DNA of 64,000 nt from Sclerurus mexicanus (taxonomy: Eukaryota; Chordata; Aves; Passeriformes; Furnariidae), in contig VWZF01005933.1 in NCBI GenBank assembly GCA_013396755.1, positions 521,772 to 585,771 of the forward strand, given 5' to 3'. The translations under genes and the position numbers were made by a program. Of this stretch, positions 13,201-28,200 are shown piece by piece (the stretch's first letter is position 1; the number at the start of each line of letters is the position of its first letter). The notes under the pieces are model-generated. The model saw only the letters and a list, made by a program, of their open reading frames with translations. It was not told the origin of the DNA and did not search any database.

Positions 13201-16200
13201 TTTTTGGGAGCTAGTTAGAGTATAGAAAGGACTCCCACAGGAACTGCCTGCCATCGTGATCCTCATCATTGCTCTGAGTGCTCTGGATTAGAACATGTCC
13301 TTTTTTCAGGCAAATAAATATATTTAACATAGAAAAGAAAAATGCAAATGATATGGTCAGCACAGAATTCTTCCAGTTAATTATAATTAAATCTTCACTA
13401 AAAATTGGAAAATCATTATAAGCTTTAATATCTGAATTTAATATTTTTCCATTTCAGGCAGGTGCAGGAAACACACAGTTGGCCTTCTGCAAGTTTAAGA
13501 AACTGGGGTTTATATTTCACTCCAGTCTGCAGAGACTCTTCAAAGTCACATTTGCACACCTGAAAATCTAATTCTGTCAAAAATTGCACAGTCACACCTA
13601 CTGTTAGTCCTTACTTTATACCTTGTAAAAATGCACACAACTGCATGCAAAATGAAATTACTGTTCACTGCTGGCTTTCATTTGAGCACTTTCAATTTTT
13701 TTCCATTGACTTCATTATACTTTGCCATATGTAATACAGTCAGTCCCAACAGAAAAGAAGCTCCTCAATAAGTGGCTTCAGGTTGATGGTAATCAGAAAT
13801 TTGACCATAAAAAAATAAGTTTATTCTATTTTCTTGGTTCAAAGTAAAATGCAAAGGCAAATCAAACATGAACTAAAACCCAAAACAAGCAATTCTTTTC
13901 AAAGTGGGAAAGAACCTGAGATGTTGTTCTTAAATTCTTGTTAACTTAAATGATTTCTGTTGCAGCTACACTAAAAACTCAGAACTCAACTGAAAAACCT
14001 ACGGGTTCTGCTTGCTCAATATAACCCTACTTTTTATTAGATTAGTCTTCCTTAAAAATGCATTTAATTTCTGATTAGAGACTTTAAAGCAATGTCACAG
14101 TAGAAAAAAATGCATCCTCTCAAGAAGGTTTTGGCCTTCCCTAGCCCCACCCCCTAAAATCCTGTTTGTAACCCACTTTGTCTAAATGAGCAGTCCAGGC
14201 TTCCGATCTCAGCCTAGCATTCAAATTTCTCCCCAGCAGAAGAGTTTCCTATTAACTACTTTTATACTTAAATATTGATCTGGAAGCTCGGACATGCCTT
14301 GTTTTAACATTTTAAAAAAGCACAAAGTTCTGCTGGGTGCTGGCATTTATATTCATAGATTCCAGTCATGCTCACACAGCAGCAATTAGAAGATATCCCT
14401 TGAGTAACAGCAATTCCAAAAATAGTCTGTATGCATCACAGAAGATGAAGTACCACTTTCCTCTAAAGTAATCTATGCTGTACATTCAAGTATAATTAGC
14501 TCACTAGACTTCATAAATAGTATTAAACTAATTACTGTTTGCACCACTAGTGGCAGATGTGGTTAGAGATTATTAATTACAACGGACAATTTCTTGACTC
14601 TAACATACAAAACGCAAGGCAATTTCTCCACTTTATTTTGTGTCTGAATGACTATTTGCTGAGTGTTAGGAGGGCTCTTTTAAATTAGGAAGAGCTGATA
14701 TTTATGAAAGTAAGTGAGTGAAGTAATACATTTTCTGTTTTTAAAAAAAAAAGAAAAGCTGTTCATTGAGAAGGATATAATTTTAGACCTATTCTAAATC
14801 AGGGAAACTACAAAAGCGGAATTTGTTAGAAGTACTAGGCAAGCACTGGTCAGAAAGTTTGATCTCTAGCTACATAACTGGTATGCTCAGGTGGATTTTA
14901 TATAAACACCTACAACTTTCAACACATGAGATGAAGTCAGCTGTTCTCCAGAAATCTCGATACTTCAAAACTCACCTACTGCCAGCCACAGGTTACTGAA
15001 CAGAGACTGGGACAGTCACTCTCTGGCTTCAGTAAAACATTCTGCTGAACGTGGAGAAAGGAGCAGGGGAAGAAGAGTTGTAAAAGAAACGGTCTCCTTG
15101 GTGTTATTTGCCAGGGAAAATCCCCCAGACCATTCAAATTTAAACAGAGAGGGCAATTTCATTTAATGTGCTGACAGCCGGTATTGTAATTTTGGTAAAT
15201 GTTGATGAACCCCCACAAAAAATGGTTCATATTTCTGTCAATGTAAGACACACTGATAATCCGCAAACGCACAACAATAGTTTTTAAAATTGAGGTGATT
15301 CTGGAATGATGCAGGTATAATCCAGTGAGAGGCAGGTTGACAGGCATGTAGGGAGATATCAGTATTCACACTTCACCTACACTTAACATTTCTTTTCCAG
15401 GACATTATTTGCCATATTAGTTTAAAATAAATTGAACTGTTCAATTCTGTACTATTTTTCCTGTGACCATTAATTGGTTAGCTTTTATGCATAAGGACCA
15501 TTTTCTTGAATACACTCTTTTGTGAACATTAGTGAAAAAAACCCACTAAACTTACCTAAATTTCAATTTATATTTTAGATTCATTTTACTTTTCACTTAT
15601 TATGACTTTATAATCTAAATACTCAACTAATGCATCCCAAAGAGAATTCAACTTCTAAAAACACTTGATTTCTAAGATCACCCATTCCTATCTAGCACAA
15701 CCCCAAAGATCCCTCATTCTTATTTATTTGCTAATACCTTTTTTGATATAAGTGCTATATTGAGCATGCCCTTAACCTAATTCCAATGTAAACACATACA
15801 TTTCAATGAGAAACCAATGATCATAGTTGCTTTGAAGCTGAAGACTTAGAGCATCAAGAATCACCATTTCTAAACTTTCAGTCCTTCTAATTCTCTCTAA
15901 TTTCTCAACTACAGTAAACTGAGTCTGAATGCCCTGCTGCTTCTTTGAAAATCTCCCTGTAAACAGTAAGTATTTTTCCTGTAAAAATAGAATAACAATA
16001 CATTTTAAGCCATATTTCAAACAGTTTCTAAATCTTCAAAATATTCTATTTATAGATGAAATTAGGTGTATTAGCCTGCAACTTACAGTCAAGCGATGGG
16101 TTGTCAACAAGCTGGGATGCTCTGTTACTGCTTCAAAGGTCAATAAAGTAGTCTTGATCAATTCTTCTGATGCAGCTTGCCCTATTGGTAAAAATCATCT

Positions 16201-19200
16201 TAGTTCTTTGTAAAATGCAACTGTTATCATACCTGCATATTAAAGCATCGCAATATCATGGGTTACCTTACCTATTGCTCTGTCCAAGTTTGTTTCTCCT
16301 GAATCTATCGACCTGATGGACTCCTACAAAAGAAGCAGCATTTATGTTAAAACACTTGAGGAAGAAAAATTAAGCAGTGTAATCACTGAATAATTACAAC
16401 AAGAAATTCTTCAAGGAACTGTGTAAATACAAAATGTTGATACACTTGTATTAGGAAAATACCTTCATAATTATTAAGATTGAAAGTACAATCTGTAATG
16501 CTGCTGGACACTTAAATGTGGAGTATGTAAGGACTCTGACTGATATCAGGAATTATAACATTTCCAGCTAAATCGACAGGAATTGTCTTCATTTTAAACA
16601 GAAAACTGCAGCTTCTTAGAAGACTTTGAACTACGTTGGACACCGCTATGTCAAAATAACCCACTAAAATGCCCAAAGACCCTCCAGAAAATGCAATTTT
16701 CTGTTATTTGTCCCATCTTTTTGCTCTCCATGCATATACTACACACACTGGATACAGTTACACACAGGAGAACATGTAAAAATGCATACAGCCTTCTATT
16801 AGAGATCACCTAAATTAGTCAGCATTTTAAGGAAGAGGGGCAATAAAATATTATTAATCTCATTAAGGAAATACTGTACAATTAAGACCCACTATTCTTT
16901 TGCTTTCATTTCTATGCAAAGCTGTTTTTTTCCATGTATATGCAAAAGCCATTTTATTAACATTTCCTAAGGGACAAAAATTCTCAGCAAAATTTGTAGT
17001 ATGCTCTTTTTTACTAATGCAGTATTTAAGAAAGTGACACTTGTTTTATATTTCACTACCACTTAAAATTTCCCTATTACACATTAAATTGGCAGAAGTA
17101 TCTACATGAGTTACCGTTTTTCACAGTATGTAAAAAACACCTGAAGGATTTTTCTCTAATTAACAAAGGAGTTAGAAACTAATTACATATTTCATTATTT
17201 AAAAGCATATTTGAGGCAGTTACAAAAAAACAATTTCTGTAAGAAAAAAGTTACCTTCCTGATCATTTGGAGGAAATTACTAGGTATTATCTAACTAGGT
17301 AGTTTTGGAAGAGAGCGAATTATTTTGTTTGTTCATCTTAAGACAGTTTAACACAACCATAGCCTCAAGACCAGTTTGGAAAACCCACAATAGTTGGTGC
17401 AAAATTTGTTCTGGCTCCTAATGCTTCTTGTATATTAGCAACACAAGAAGGAGATGTACTTATTTTTTAAAAAACGCAGCTGTGTGGGGTTTCTTCAACA
17501 ATGGGGAGGAGCGGGGCGTGTGTTTCAGCGCAGGTGAGCCTGTGCCCTGTGCACACCACCAGGAGCCTGCTATTAGCTGAGCCTTTGGGGCAGCGTGTCC
17601 TCCACGTTTCCATTCCCAGCAGCAAACATGAAAGGACTGGCCCGACTCCCTCTCAGCCCTTTGCTCAGCGCTACTGAAAATTACAGTGATGACAGAAGCA
17701 ACTTCAAAGCAGCAAGGAAAAAAACTATCAATGAACAACCATTACAGGAAAATAACTCTTCTTTTCCTTCCAGATACCAAACACATCTTTCCACTCCTCA
17801 GGATTTCTTATTGTTAAGAGTAAGATTTTTGAATAAATCAGAGAGGGGAAAAAAGGAACAAAACAAAAACTGTAAGACTGACTTGCTAAGTTCTTAGGGG
17901 CCTCAATTATAGCACAGTATGAACTGATCATCGAATGTCCCTTTATAGATGTCAGTGGAAATGTTGCTAAACACGGAACTCCAGAGTAGATTGTTGTATA
18001 ATAGAATGTAATTATATTAGTGATATCATAACACAATTACACAGTCACATAAAATGTGATATTATTTTTTCAGATATATTACTTTACCCCCCTTTTTCAC
18101 GTGTAAATTCAGAGTGCATGTAAGTTTCTGAATTGCCTTTTTTGATGGAGACAGGACAAGAAGCAGTAAATATTGAGTCCTCTGCTTCTCCTTGATTTGA
18201 GAGGAAAGCAGCGCTACTACAACTAGCCTGGCTTCCTCAGTCAGTTGTTCAAACAAGCTGGAGTAACATCAAAAGAAAACTTACTTTATACCTGGTCTGC
18301 CGTACCTAAATTGTTGACAGAAGAATTTCACCTTCTAGAAGGTTGATTGAAAAGTATTAATAAATCTACTGCCTAGTTACAAATGCTTCAAAGGGATAAA
18401 GGGCTTTGTAATTCAACATCTGCAGTTTCTTTTTTTTCCATCATTCGAATTCTAATTTTTATACCGATATTTTAGTAGAGCTAAATTAAACCCCCATTTT
18501 CTTGGCATCAAGAGTCAAAGGAGAAAGAGAAGGCAATTCGACCATTTAACTTGAATCTAATTGTTTGTAGGAAAGCATTTCTTCGTGCTATTGTGGAGGC
18601 AAACACCTAGTTGTCATTTATGAACTCATGCACTTAAAAGTATTTGCCTAACTGATAACACAACTTTAGAATATTCTTTTTTTCTTATTTAGCATGAACA
18701 ACTGTTTTCATATGAAGAAATTACATCAGAACTGCACTGCTTCATTTCTACTATACTATCCTAGGGCCCAGTTAAAAAGTTCATTTTTTATGGCTAATGT
18801 CATAAATGGGTTATAGACTTCGACATGAGACAAATACCTCAGCTCTGTAGCTTTTCATCAACTAAATAGAGTGTAAAAGCAAGAAGAAAAAGGTGACAAA
18901 AGGAAACAAAACCTTAAATGTAGATTAGATTATAATTTCTCTTTCATTTCTACTCCTAAAATACAGCATGGAATTCTAGAGAGAATATTCTGTTTAATTT
19001 AATGCTAAACTTTTCTACTCTAAAGCACACAGGAAATTCTCAGTTTACCAAATATGTGAGAGTTGCCCTTTGACTCAGTAGATCACCACAGAAAATATTT
19101 TCTCATTATAAATAATCTTTCAAATATAACCAAAGCTTAAAACATATATTCAGAACAAAGTTCTCTCCACAATTTGGAAATTGAATGTAATTTTTTTACA

Positions 19201-22200
19201 TGAAAGTAATTTTCAAAATTTCAGCACATTTGCAAAAACTATTTAACTTAGATTGTTGTACTCACAAGTAAGGTGCCGTAGCTGAAAAGAAACTCCTTGG
19301 TGACTATCTGGGCACGAAATACCTATTTGATATTACCCCAAGTTGAAAAAAGAAAAAGTTAAATGTGTATTATGACTAGAAAAAGTAAACCAATTATTTC
19401 ACATGTTAAAGAAAAAAGATGACAAAACATGGCTTTGCTTCTGTAACTAGAGATATTTTACAGTGTGCAAAAGTCAGAGATCTTTAATGCTGACTCATAG
19501 CTGGAATACTCAGTGACATAACTACACATTAACAAAGGGTCTATTTTATTTGTTCTGACCACCATCAGCAGAAATTAGATTTTGGGAAAATGAAAGCATT
19601 TGTCATTTGTTTAACAGCTCTGGGGTAAAACCCCAAACTACCTGGGATGTCACAAGGTGAAGCACCACAGGCATCATAGGAAGGCACATCTTCAGCTGTT
19701 TGGCCTGAACTGTCGATGGGTGTTTGCGTCCAGAGACATTCGTTAGGGCACTGAGAATGTCACCTACAGAAAACAACATTTCAGGCTGATCCAGCGTAAA
19801 TGCTTCACTAAACAACAGCAAGTGACATAGAAAACATCTCTGTTCACTCCTGCTGAAAGTTGTGTTCACGTGGTCGTCTGATAAATCAGGCTGATCCAGC
19901 ACTTCTCTTCCCTAGCTCCGTGTTCAACCAGGTCAAATTCCTACTGTGGCTACAGGGACAGGCACACAAAGGTGATCTCTGGCAAACCAGTGAGGACAGA
20001 AATATAAGGTGAGTGTTGAAGTAAAGGTGAAATTACCCCTCTTGGCAGAGCAGACTCATAATGGCTTTTGGTGACTACATATGCATGGAATTGCAGCATT
20101 GAAATTCTATGGGCACAATTCTATTCCCAGCGAAATTCACAGGACTTTCAGCTAAGCAAGAAATGAATGAACCATGATTAGTGGGTGACATAACGCTGAA
20201 GAATGTTTTTCCCAGCAGGACAGTTCAACTGGATAAAAGAAAAAAACCCATCTTTTCCCCCCTCAAAAAAAGATCCCTCCACCAGCCATGCACACACACA
20301 TTCGCATACACAAATTTAACCATGACCAAAGTGACCTAAAGGTACAGGAATTTTCATAAAAGAGGCAAAAGCAGTTCAATGAGAGAACTTAGTTGCCTTC
20401 ATGACAAATCTCAGATACAATAATAAGAGAATGACACTCTAATGGCAATAGCGAAAATTATGCTTCAGACTTCAGAAGAGACGTACAAAAACCGAGGAAC
20501 GTTATGCTAAACTGGTGTTACTTTTCTTATTGTCTAAGAAAAGCAAGACCTTTTCTGCATGGGGTAAAGATCAGCAGCAGAGTGAGAAAAGTCACAGCTC
20601 ATATGCAAAGATGGAAAATTCTATAATCTGAAGATATTAAAATCCAAATGGTGTCTTGAAAGAACACTTACTGTATCTTTTTTCCCTAAGTAGAGAGCTG
20701 TGCAAAACTGTAAAAGGGAATTCACACAGACATTAAACAAATAAAGGATGGGATTCAGTATATTATATGATTTTCAGGCCAGAAAAGGCCCTTCTTTCAG
20801 AGTAAGTCAGAGTTTAATCATGTTGAATAATGTTGAATCATGTTTTTTTCTGCTCCCATGGAGTTCAGTTTTCAATATAAGCAGAAATGACAGAGCCTGG
20901 CACTAAAGTTGGCTGTAAAAGTACCTAACCTTAAAGATTTGACTCATTCACTGCTGAAGGAAAAGAAAGCGTGGCTTAAAACTCTCCCAGTACATAAACC
21001 AAGACACTGGTTTTCCATCAATACATTTCTGTTGTGAATTACGCACAATATTGTAATTCAACGAGAGCTCTCTGTGGTTAGTAACAATTTACTGAACAAT
21101 CTACTCCCTATATGATAGGGACTGTCGTCATCACATGAGGCAATTCTGCAGTTGATAGATAGATATGGTTACTTTAGTTTTAGAATGATCCAAGCAGCAA
21201 TTTATATTTACTTCCTAGAAATAAAATTAATTTCTTACAACAACTGAAAAATGCAACAATTATCCACAAGATTAATGATTTATTTAATTTGTTTAAATGT
21301 ATCTTAAGGCAAATTTCTACAACTTGTTAATCTGTTTGGTTTATAGCTACATCTGGTGGAAGAAGATGGGATCAGTAAGGAGCTTACATAAATGCATATT
21401 AAAAAAGCCAGCCAGGATTAATTTTAAATCAACAGTTAAACTGCTTTTCACTGTTCCAGTTTTCAAATCTGATTTATTTTTCTTAGGAGCCCATACCACC
21501 TCAAGCAGAACATATTCCCAGCAATAAAAAGCCTACTGACAATTGTGGACAAATATGGACAGATAACTTAATCTTAAGGAAGACAAACACAGATTTAGCC
21601 TGGAAAAGAAAACAGTGTAAAAATTATGCTTGATGTCAGTTGTCAACAATCCACTGAAACTAACTCAGTAGTAAACACACTTCTAAGCAATTGATAAATG
21701 TTATGATAGTAACTATATATTTGATGTATCGAGCTTTCAGATTCCGAGGAAATATCAGAGCCTACTATATTGGTTGTACATAGTGCATATAAACAGTAGG
21801 AGGTGAATTTCTGCCTCAAACATTTCTAGTCTGAGAGTTCCAGCCTGAAATACAGCCAATATGCAAACCTGATATTTAGTTAGGAAAAAAAAAGGATCAG
21901 ATGTTTGCAGCAAGGCAAAAATTTGCATTAGCATAGGAAGTAAAGTTTCTTTTAAAATAGCAGCATGACATTTAGGTTTACTAACCTTTGCAGTGCTACC
22001 ATTTCATTTTCAATATCCTAGCTATAACGTACAGAAGATGAAAAACACACCATATATCTCATCAGAAACTAATTTTATGGCAAAAAATGCTCTTATGCAT
22101 GAGCAGATCAGTTTCAGACATCTAAAGCAACTGAAGTACCTGGGGTGAAAATTTCCAGAAAGATTGCCTGCAGCAAATACTCAATATGTAAGTTTCAGGG

Positions 22201-25200
22201 TAAGGGATTATCACATACTCAGAGATACCCCCTGTTGCACCTCTCCCAATTTTGTCAGGCGAATTTGCTCCCAGGTTTTACAATGTTTGGAATATATTTA
22301 GAACATCGATAAATCATCTTATACATTTGGGCCTCATTCCTGACTGAACTGAGGGGGTTTACTATTCCACAAGTACAAAACATCCATATAGGTAATCACG
22401 CATTCCAACACAAAGTATCTGATCATGACATAACTAAAAACTTCAGGAAGCTGATAGACTGCAAACTTGATGTAGTCAGACAATTCAGTCCTTCCACCTG
22501 TATATGTACGGAGATATTTGTTTCTTGAGGGAGTCAGCAAAGGTAAGATTTTGTTCAGTTAACCAGCCGAATTACCTAGAATTCCTGGCAGCTCCTGCAC
22601 AATGTGACAGATGAGAAGATCCAGGCATTTCGACAGATATTCACTGCCACCTTGCTGCTCTTTTCCTGGTGTGGTCTTTCTGCTGTCTCTTTCAATATAC
22701 ATCACGAGCCTGCATTTACACAAGTGCAAAACATTACCTGTCATCACAAAAAAATAACTCTATCTCTCAAAAATACTACAGAACCAGATTTCTAGTAGCT
22801 GTGGTTACAATCAGCATGATACAGTAGTTTGGGCTCTGTATTTTTTGAAAAATTTTAGACTTTCAATACAAATCAACCTTAAAACTATCACAAATTTCTC
22901 AGTCAGGGAACACAAGGGAAGAAACCCTTAAGCTACTTCGAGCAAGTGTAACTCTACTAGTTTAAATGAATATGTGACGCTAATATAAGGAGTGAAGCTC
23001 TCTGCAAACTCAGTCAGAGACACTCATTTTACAACCTACTTTTGAAATACATGACCAATAGGTGCAATGTGAGCAAAAGACTAAAAGCATTCATTTTCAA
23101 CAGGTAGGACTCAACAGCAAGAATAATTCAAATCAATGTAACAAGAGCTCAGTCTTTCAGTGCAGAAAAATCACACTCCATTAATCATCCTACAGCCCAC
23201 TAAACCCTTAGCACCAGCTGGAATGGCCATATTGAAAGAGATAAAAGCCCAAACCAGCCTCACATCCTCTCTCTAGAAACGTGGTGTTCAATATCTCTAA
23301 AGACAGGCCCCGTGCTCACATCGCAGCTGGCAGCGCTGGGTGGCCGTGCCGCTCTGCAGACTGACACTTCTCCCAGGCAAAGGGGAGCTGGTTTATCAGA
23401 CACTGGCTAATGTACAAGGGATTGCTTTAATAATACCCCTGTAACAGAATGCTTCAGGCAAAATTTCCCAATGCTTATTTGAATAGACAGAAGGGCCAGA
23501 CTTCCCTTTAGGGGCATAATATTGACATCTTTGTTTCACAGTCAAGCTCCCTCCGGGTCCTGTGCACAGAACTATCAATCACTGGTGAGTAAAATCCATG
23601 ATCTGGATTTTAAGAATGTACTTCGGTAATATCTTTTTAAATACCCTTCTTATAATCAATGCTCTTTTATAGAACTATGAAAACAAGTTATTTATACTGC
23701 CTCAAGTGTACATAATAATACTGCAAGACTCACAAACACAGCATTTTATACCAGGAAATACGTCTTTCCATCAAAAAGCCAATTTACTCAATGAAGTAAA
23801 ACCTACTTAAGAATGCATTTTGCAGATTTACGTCTCTAAACAATACATGACTGTTACTCAATTCTACAACCTTATCCTCCCTAACCTGTTCTATAGAGAC
23901 ACAGAAAAGTCACAAGACCCATTCAGTAACTAATTTCACCTCTGCAATAGCCCAGAAGCAACACAATTCAGTTGCACTTCTCAGACCATGAGGTTATCTT
24001 ATTTTTCTTGTAATCTCTGGTAATTGTATTAAATTGCAAGTAATTTAATATCTTAATATTAATAACAGATGAATATCTGTTAGGAAAAAAACTACCTAGA
24101 AATCTGACATTGCAATTCACTTCAAACAAAATTTTCCTTTAAAAAGCTTTACATTTTTAAAAATAAAAATTGAAATGTTTTAAACTAAAATGGTAAAATC
24201 CTTCCAGCCTTTCCAGACAACCAAGTAATTTTTACTCAAAAAAATGCTCAGCTTTGAGAAAAAAGGACAAAATATCAGAGCTTGTATGGATTTTTTTCTT
24301 TAAGAAAACACTTTCATTATTTAGCAATTATCTGATTCTATATATGAAAATCCATTTAGATTTAAGTTTTACTTGCAATGGGCCGAAGAGATTTCAACAT
24401 GAGTGGTTTTATTGCTTGGGAGGATGTTTTTTTCACAAAAGCATGTTCTGTTAGTTCTCTGTGAAGCATAAAAAGTAGGTTCATTTACTCTGAGAGAGAA
24501 AAGATAAAGAGTTTACATAAACTCATGAGTTCTCTCCTTTGTGTTGTCCTTCCCATCTCAAAATTGTCTTTGACAGAAACACTTTCTGAAAACATGCACA
24601 ACTAGTTTTTTCCCCTGATATTCCTCTTTAACTAAACATTGTCAGGATTTCATTGTCTGAACTGTCAGTGAGGAAATTTTTCCTAATATCAAATCCAAAG
24701 CTCTCCTGGTACAACTTAAGACCATTTCTTCTTGTCCTATGACTTGTTACTTGAATAAAAGAGAGACCCCCACCTTGCTACAACCTCCTTTCAGGCAGTT
24801 GCAGAGAGCAATAAGGTCTCCTCTGAGCCTCCTTTTCTCCAGGTTAAACAACCTCACTTCCTTCAGCTCGTCCTCATCAGACTTTTTAGCACAAATCCAA
24901 ACCACAGCCCCTAGCAGTTACTGTGCAGAAAATTAACACTATCCCAGCCAAAACCAACAGTGCACTAAACTAAACAAAAGCCCTTTTCAATGCCAAACTG
25001 AACAACAGTCAACTCGAAGCTGCAAGTATAAGCAGGGTTGCCATGAAACACTGTTTTACCATCTGCATCATCTTTTAAGTGATGCACACTGAAAAACTGC
25101 CTTACATTGATTATCGTTATCATAAACAGATTTTATTATCTAAGGCAATATAAATCCTGTTACAGACATTAGCTGCAACTGCCGAAGACACACCATTAAA

Positions 25201-28200
25201 TAGAGGTTATGCACATTTTACTACATAGTCTTTCTAGTATTCAAATCAAACACCCTCATAAAGAGAACATGACTATATCAAACTGATTACTGCTTACTGT
25301 ACTAGCAATTTGGAATTTATGAGTCCTAATTTTGAAGTAACTTCTCGGTCACAGAACTGGAGACATTTAGCTAAGATACTCCAACAGGAATTTAACAGCG
25401 TAAGTCAAGGAGTATCCAGTATCCCTGTTCTTCCAGAGTCCATGATATTGGGAAAGTAGAGGTCTCCACATGTAATGGGTCACTTCTCTCTCTGTAGCAA
25501 TCTTACTCTCTGGATGTAAGAGAAAGCTTTCAGGCTAGACAATCTATTCCCTCAAAAGACAGACTAGTCACTAAAGAACAATTATGCAGACAACTTAACA
25601 ATGAAGAAAAACACTTAATCAATTCAATAAAACTGCTGTAAGACTTGCCTATTGTTTTACCTAATGTGTCACATCATGTATTGGTCCCTAATCAGCTCTG
25701 CCTGGAGCAGCACAATAAAACAGCAGGATAAAGCCAAAATTCCTAATACAAAATCGCATCCCAAATTCACCACACATTTTCTTCAGAAAGAGTGCCCATT
25801 GGAAAACATAAATAAAGCGAATTGTTGATAAATATTTTTACATTTCTTCTCCTTCCCAAATCATCTTGGGTACAGACAAACAGTCACTGTCCATGCAGGA
25901 TTCCTGCCAGATATTTCTCCAAATACACAACAGAGCACTGTATGGATATCAAGCATGATTGTAAATCACTCCCACAACACATATAGCCAAGAAATACTGT
26001 TTTACCTTAAATGTGCCTATACTGAGGAGACCCCAGACAAAAAAGAACACTCTTTTCTTTATATTCTCATGAATGAAAGGATTTGTATTACACAGAAAAC
26101 AGTTCACTTCTGAAACACTGGCTCAAAAATGCCACACATGAAAAAGTATTTCAGGTACAACTTCAAATATTATATTTTTAATTATCTTTCTTATCACCCT
26201 ACCTTGCTTGACAACTGAGCAGCAACATCTCCCTGTTATGAATTAAAACTTGTAGCAGGACCAGAAAGGCTTTGGCTCGAATAAAAGTTGAAGGACTTTC
26301 CAGTAATCGGAAAAAAGTAGTCACAAAATCCTTGGTGGAAATAAACACAAACACGTTAAGGTTACTCACATTTTATTGTATCACTGTAGACATTTAAAAT
26401 TTGCTCATTTTCATGTGCTTTCTGTGTTAGTCAGATACTTTTAATGTTATATAAAAAAAATAAATCCATAAAACACTGGCAAGCAAATTCTGTCCAAGAC
26501 AGACTGGTCCAGTGCAAAGCTGCTTTGAACATCTTCACAAGTCCTAACGTAACAAATAAACACTATCTAATGTACTATGTCCAAAATGGTATGAAATTAA
26601 CTACAGAAGATGATAAAACTTACATTTTAAAATGTCTTACCTTATAAACATAGGATATTTTAATATATTTATTTTAAAAGAAGACTGAACTATTTTCAGA
26701 ATACATAAATATTTAGGAACAAATTGATTAAATTTTTACCACTGCACTCCCATATACATGGAAAGATTAAAAACACCTTAGTTAGATACCATCTTGTTCA
26801 CATCAGACCCCAAATTATACACCAGATGCTCCAAAGAGCTGCTGAAACTGTTTCCACCATCTCTGATTTTTCCTATCTGAACTAACCTTATTTTGGGTTC
26901 ATAAAGTGAACAACATCTTTTCAAGGAAAAAAACAAAATTAGGACTTGGAAACAAAACGGATAAACCACAAGCAGTAAGGAGCCATGACTTTCATAATCC
27001 ACCGACCATCCTCCATTCCTACAATAAAGTCAATTTATAAGTTGCTAAGATCCTTGCTAACTCACTCCTTCCTCTAAATCCAAACAAAAGAACAATTGAA
27101 AAAAGTTTAACAGAGATAGTGATAAATAAAGAATAACCACAAAACATTTCCCCTCAGAAGTTGAACAGTGGTTATCTGACCAGACTCTGAAATCACAGCT
27201 TTCTTTTTTCCCTCTCTCATTTTTCACCCTGTATAGTGAACAGATTTTCTTCTCTAGTTTCTGGAATGTGGCCTGACACATGGGAAAACATGAGGCTCAT
27301 GTGTGGTGCCTCAGGTTCCAAGGAAATAAAGCTGAGAATCAGTGGAAGGTAAAAGAGCTCTCAGATTATGAATAAAATAATTATGAGTTGTAAAAGACAT
27401 GGATCATTTATGCTCTGTTCACCAATATGCTGTAACTCCTGAAGACCCAAAGAAAGAAAAGACAAGAAACTATATGGGTTATCTTCTCCCTCTGAGGAAT
27501 AAAAATATCTGCTACTTCTCTACACTTCCACAAAGGCCAATTGGGCTACTTGCTAAAAATAACATATTCTATCTTCCAAGATTATCTTGCTAGCAGTACT
27601 GATGGTATTTTTGCATCAGCTCTTGACCAGAATGTCTTGTTCTGAAAACACAAACTCTACTTCAAATCTCTCTTCTCAAAAAAAAACCAAACCCCAAAAT
27701 CAGAATTAAAAACTGAGCTGGAATTTACAATGTAGTTTCTTAGAGACAGCCCTTGCAACCATTAACTGTGCATCTTTACCAGAAAGAGAACAGGAGGGCA
27801 AGAGTCGGCCACAAAACAATCAGATTTTACTCGGATGCCATTTTCATTCTGTCTTCAAAAGCAGCCACAGTAACTACAGAAATCCCAGAAAAATAAACTG
27901 CTAATTATTCTAGAACTGTTTTTCTGTATTTCCATAATTTATTTCATAAACAGGAGAGTTCCTCAGCCTTGTGGTTAGAAGTGCAAGCTGTGTGAACTTT
28001 CCTGCCTTAAACACTTCAACAGCTCACGGAGCACAATTTGTAGCTCCTCCAGTACGGACTCGCAGCAGTAAAATTCTTAAATTACAACCTACTAAAAGCA
28101 AAGGTTGAAATTTTAATAAAGCGTTCTCTGTGGTTTAGCTTTTTGTTGATGCTGTTTGGGGTTTTTTTATGAAATGACTTTGAGTCCTGGTGCTTTGGAA

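Larger units (their letters stand above)
8421..16086 (-). other. ULK4 intron between coding exons 26 and 27 (7.7 kb)
   Basis: Longest intron in the window. Holds the possible LTR segment (9.69-10.10 kb), the ancient LINE fragment (10.79-11.22 kb), the CR1 tail (12.21-12.27 kb) and a short (AAT)n at about 11885. The rest is unremarkable AT-rich sequence. Confidence 0.8.

Noticed and set aside
14545..14565. CACCACTAGTGGCAG as a CTCF site
   Set aside because: It is a short palindrome lacking one G of the core run, so it does not fit the pattern.
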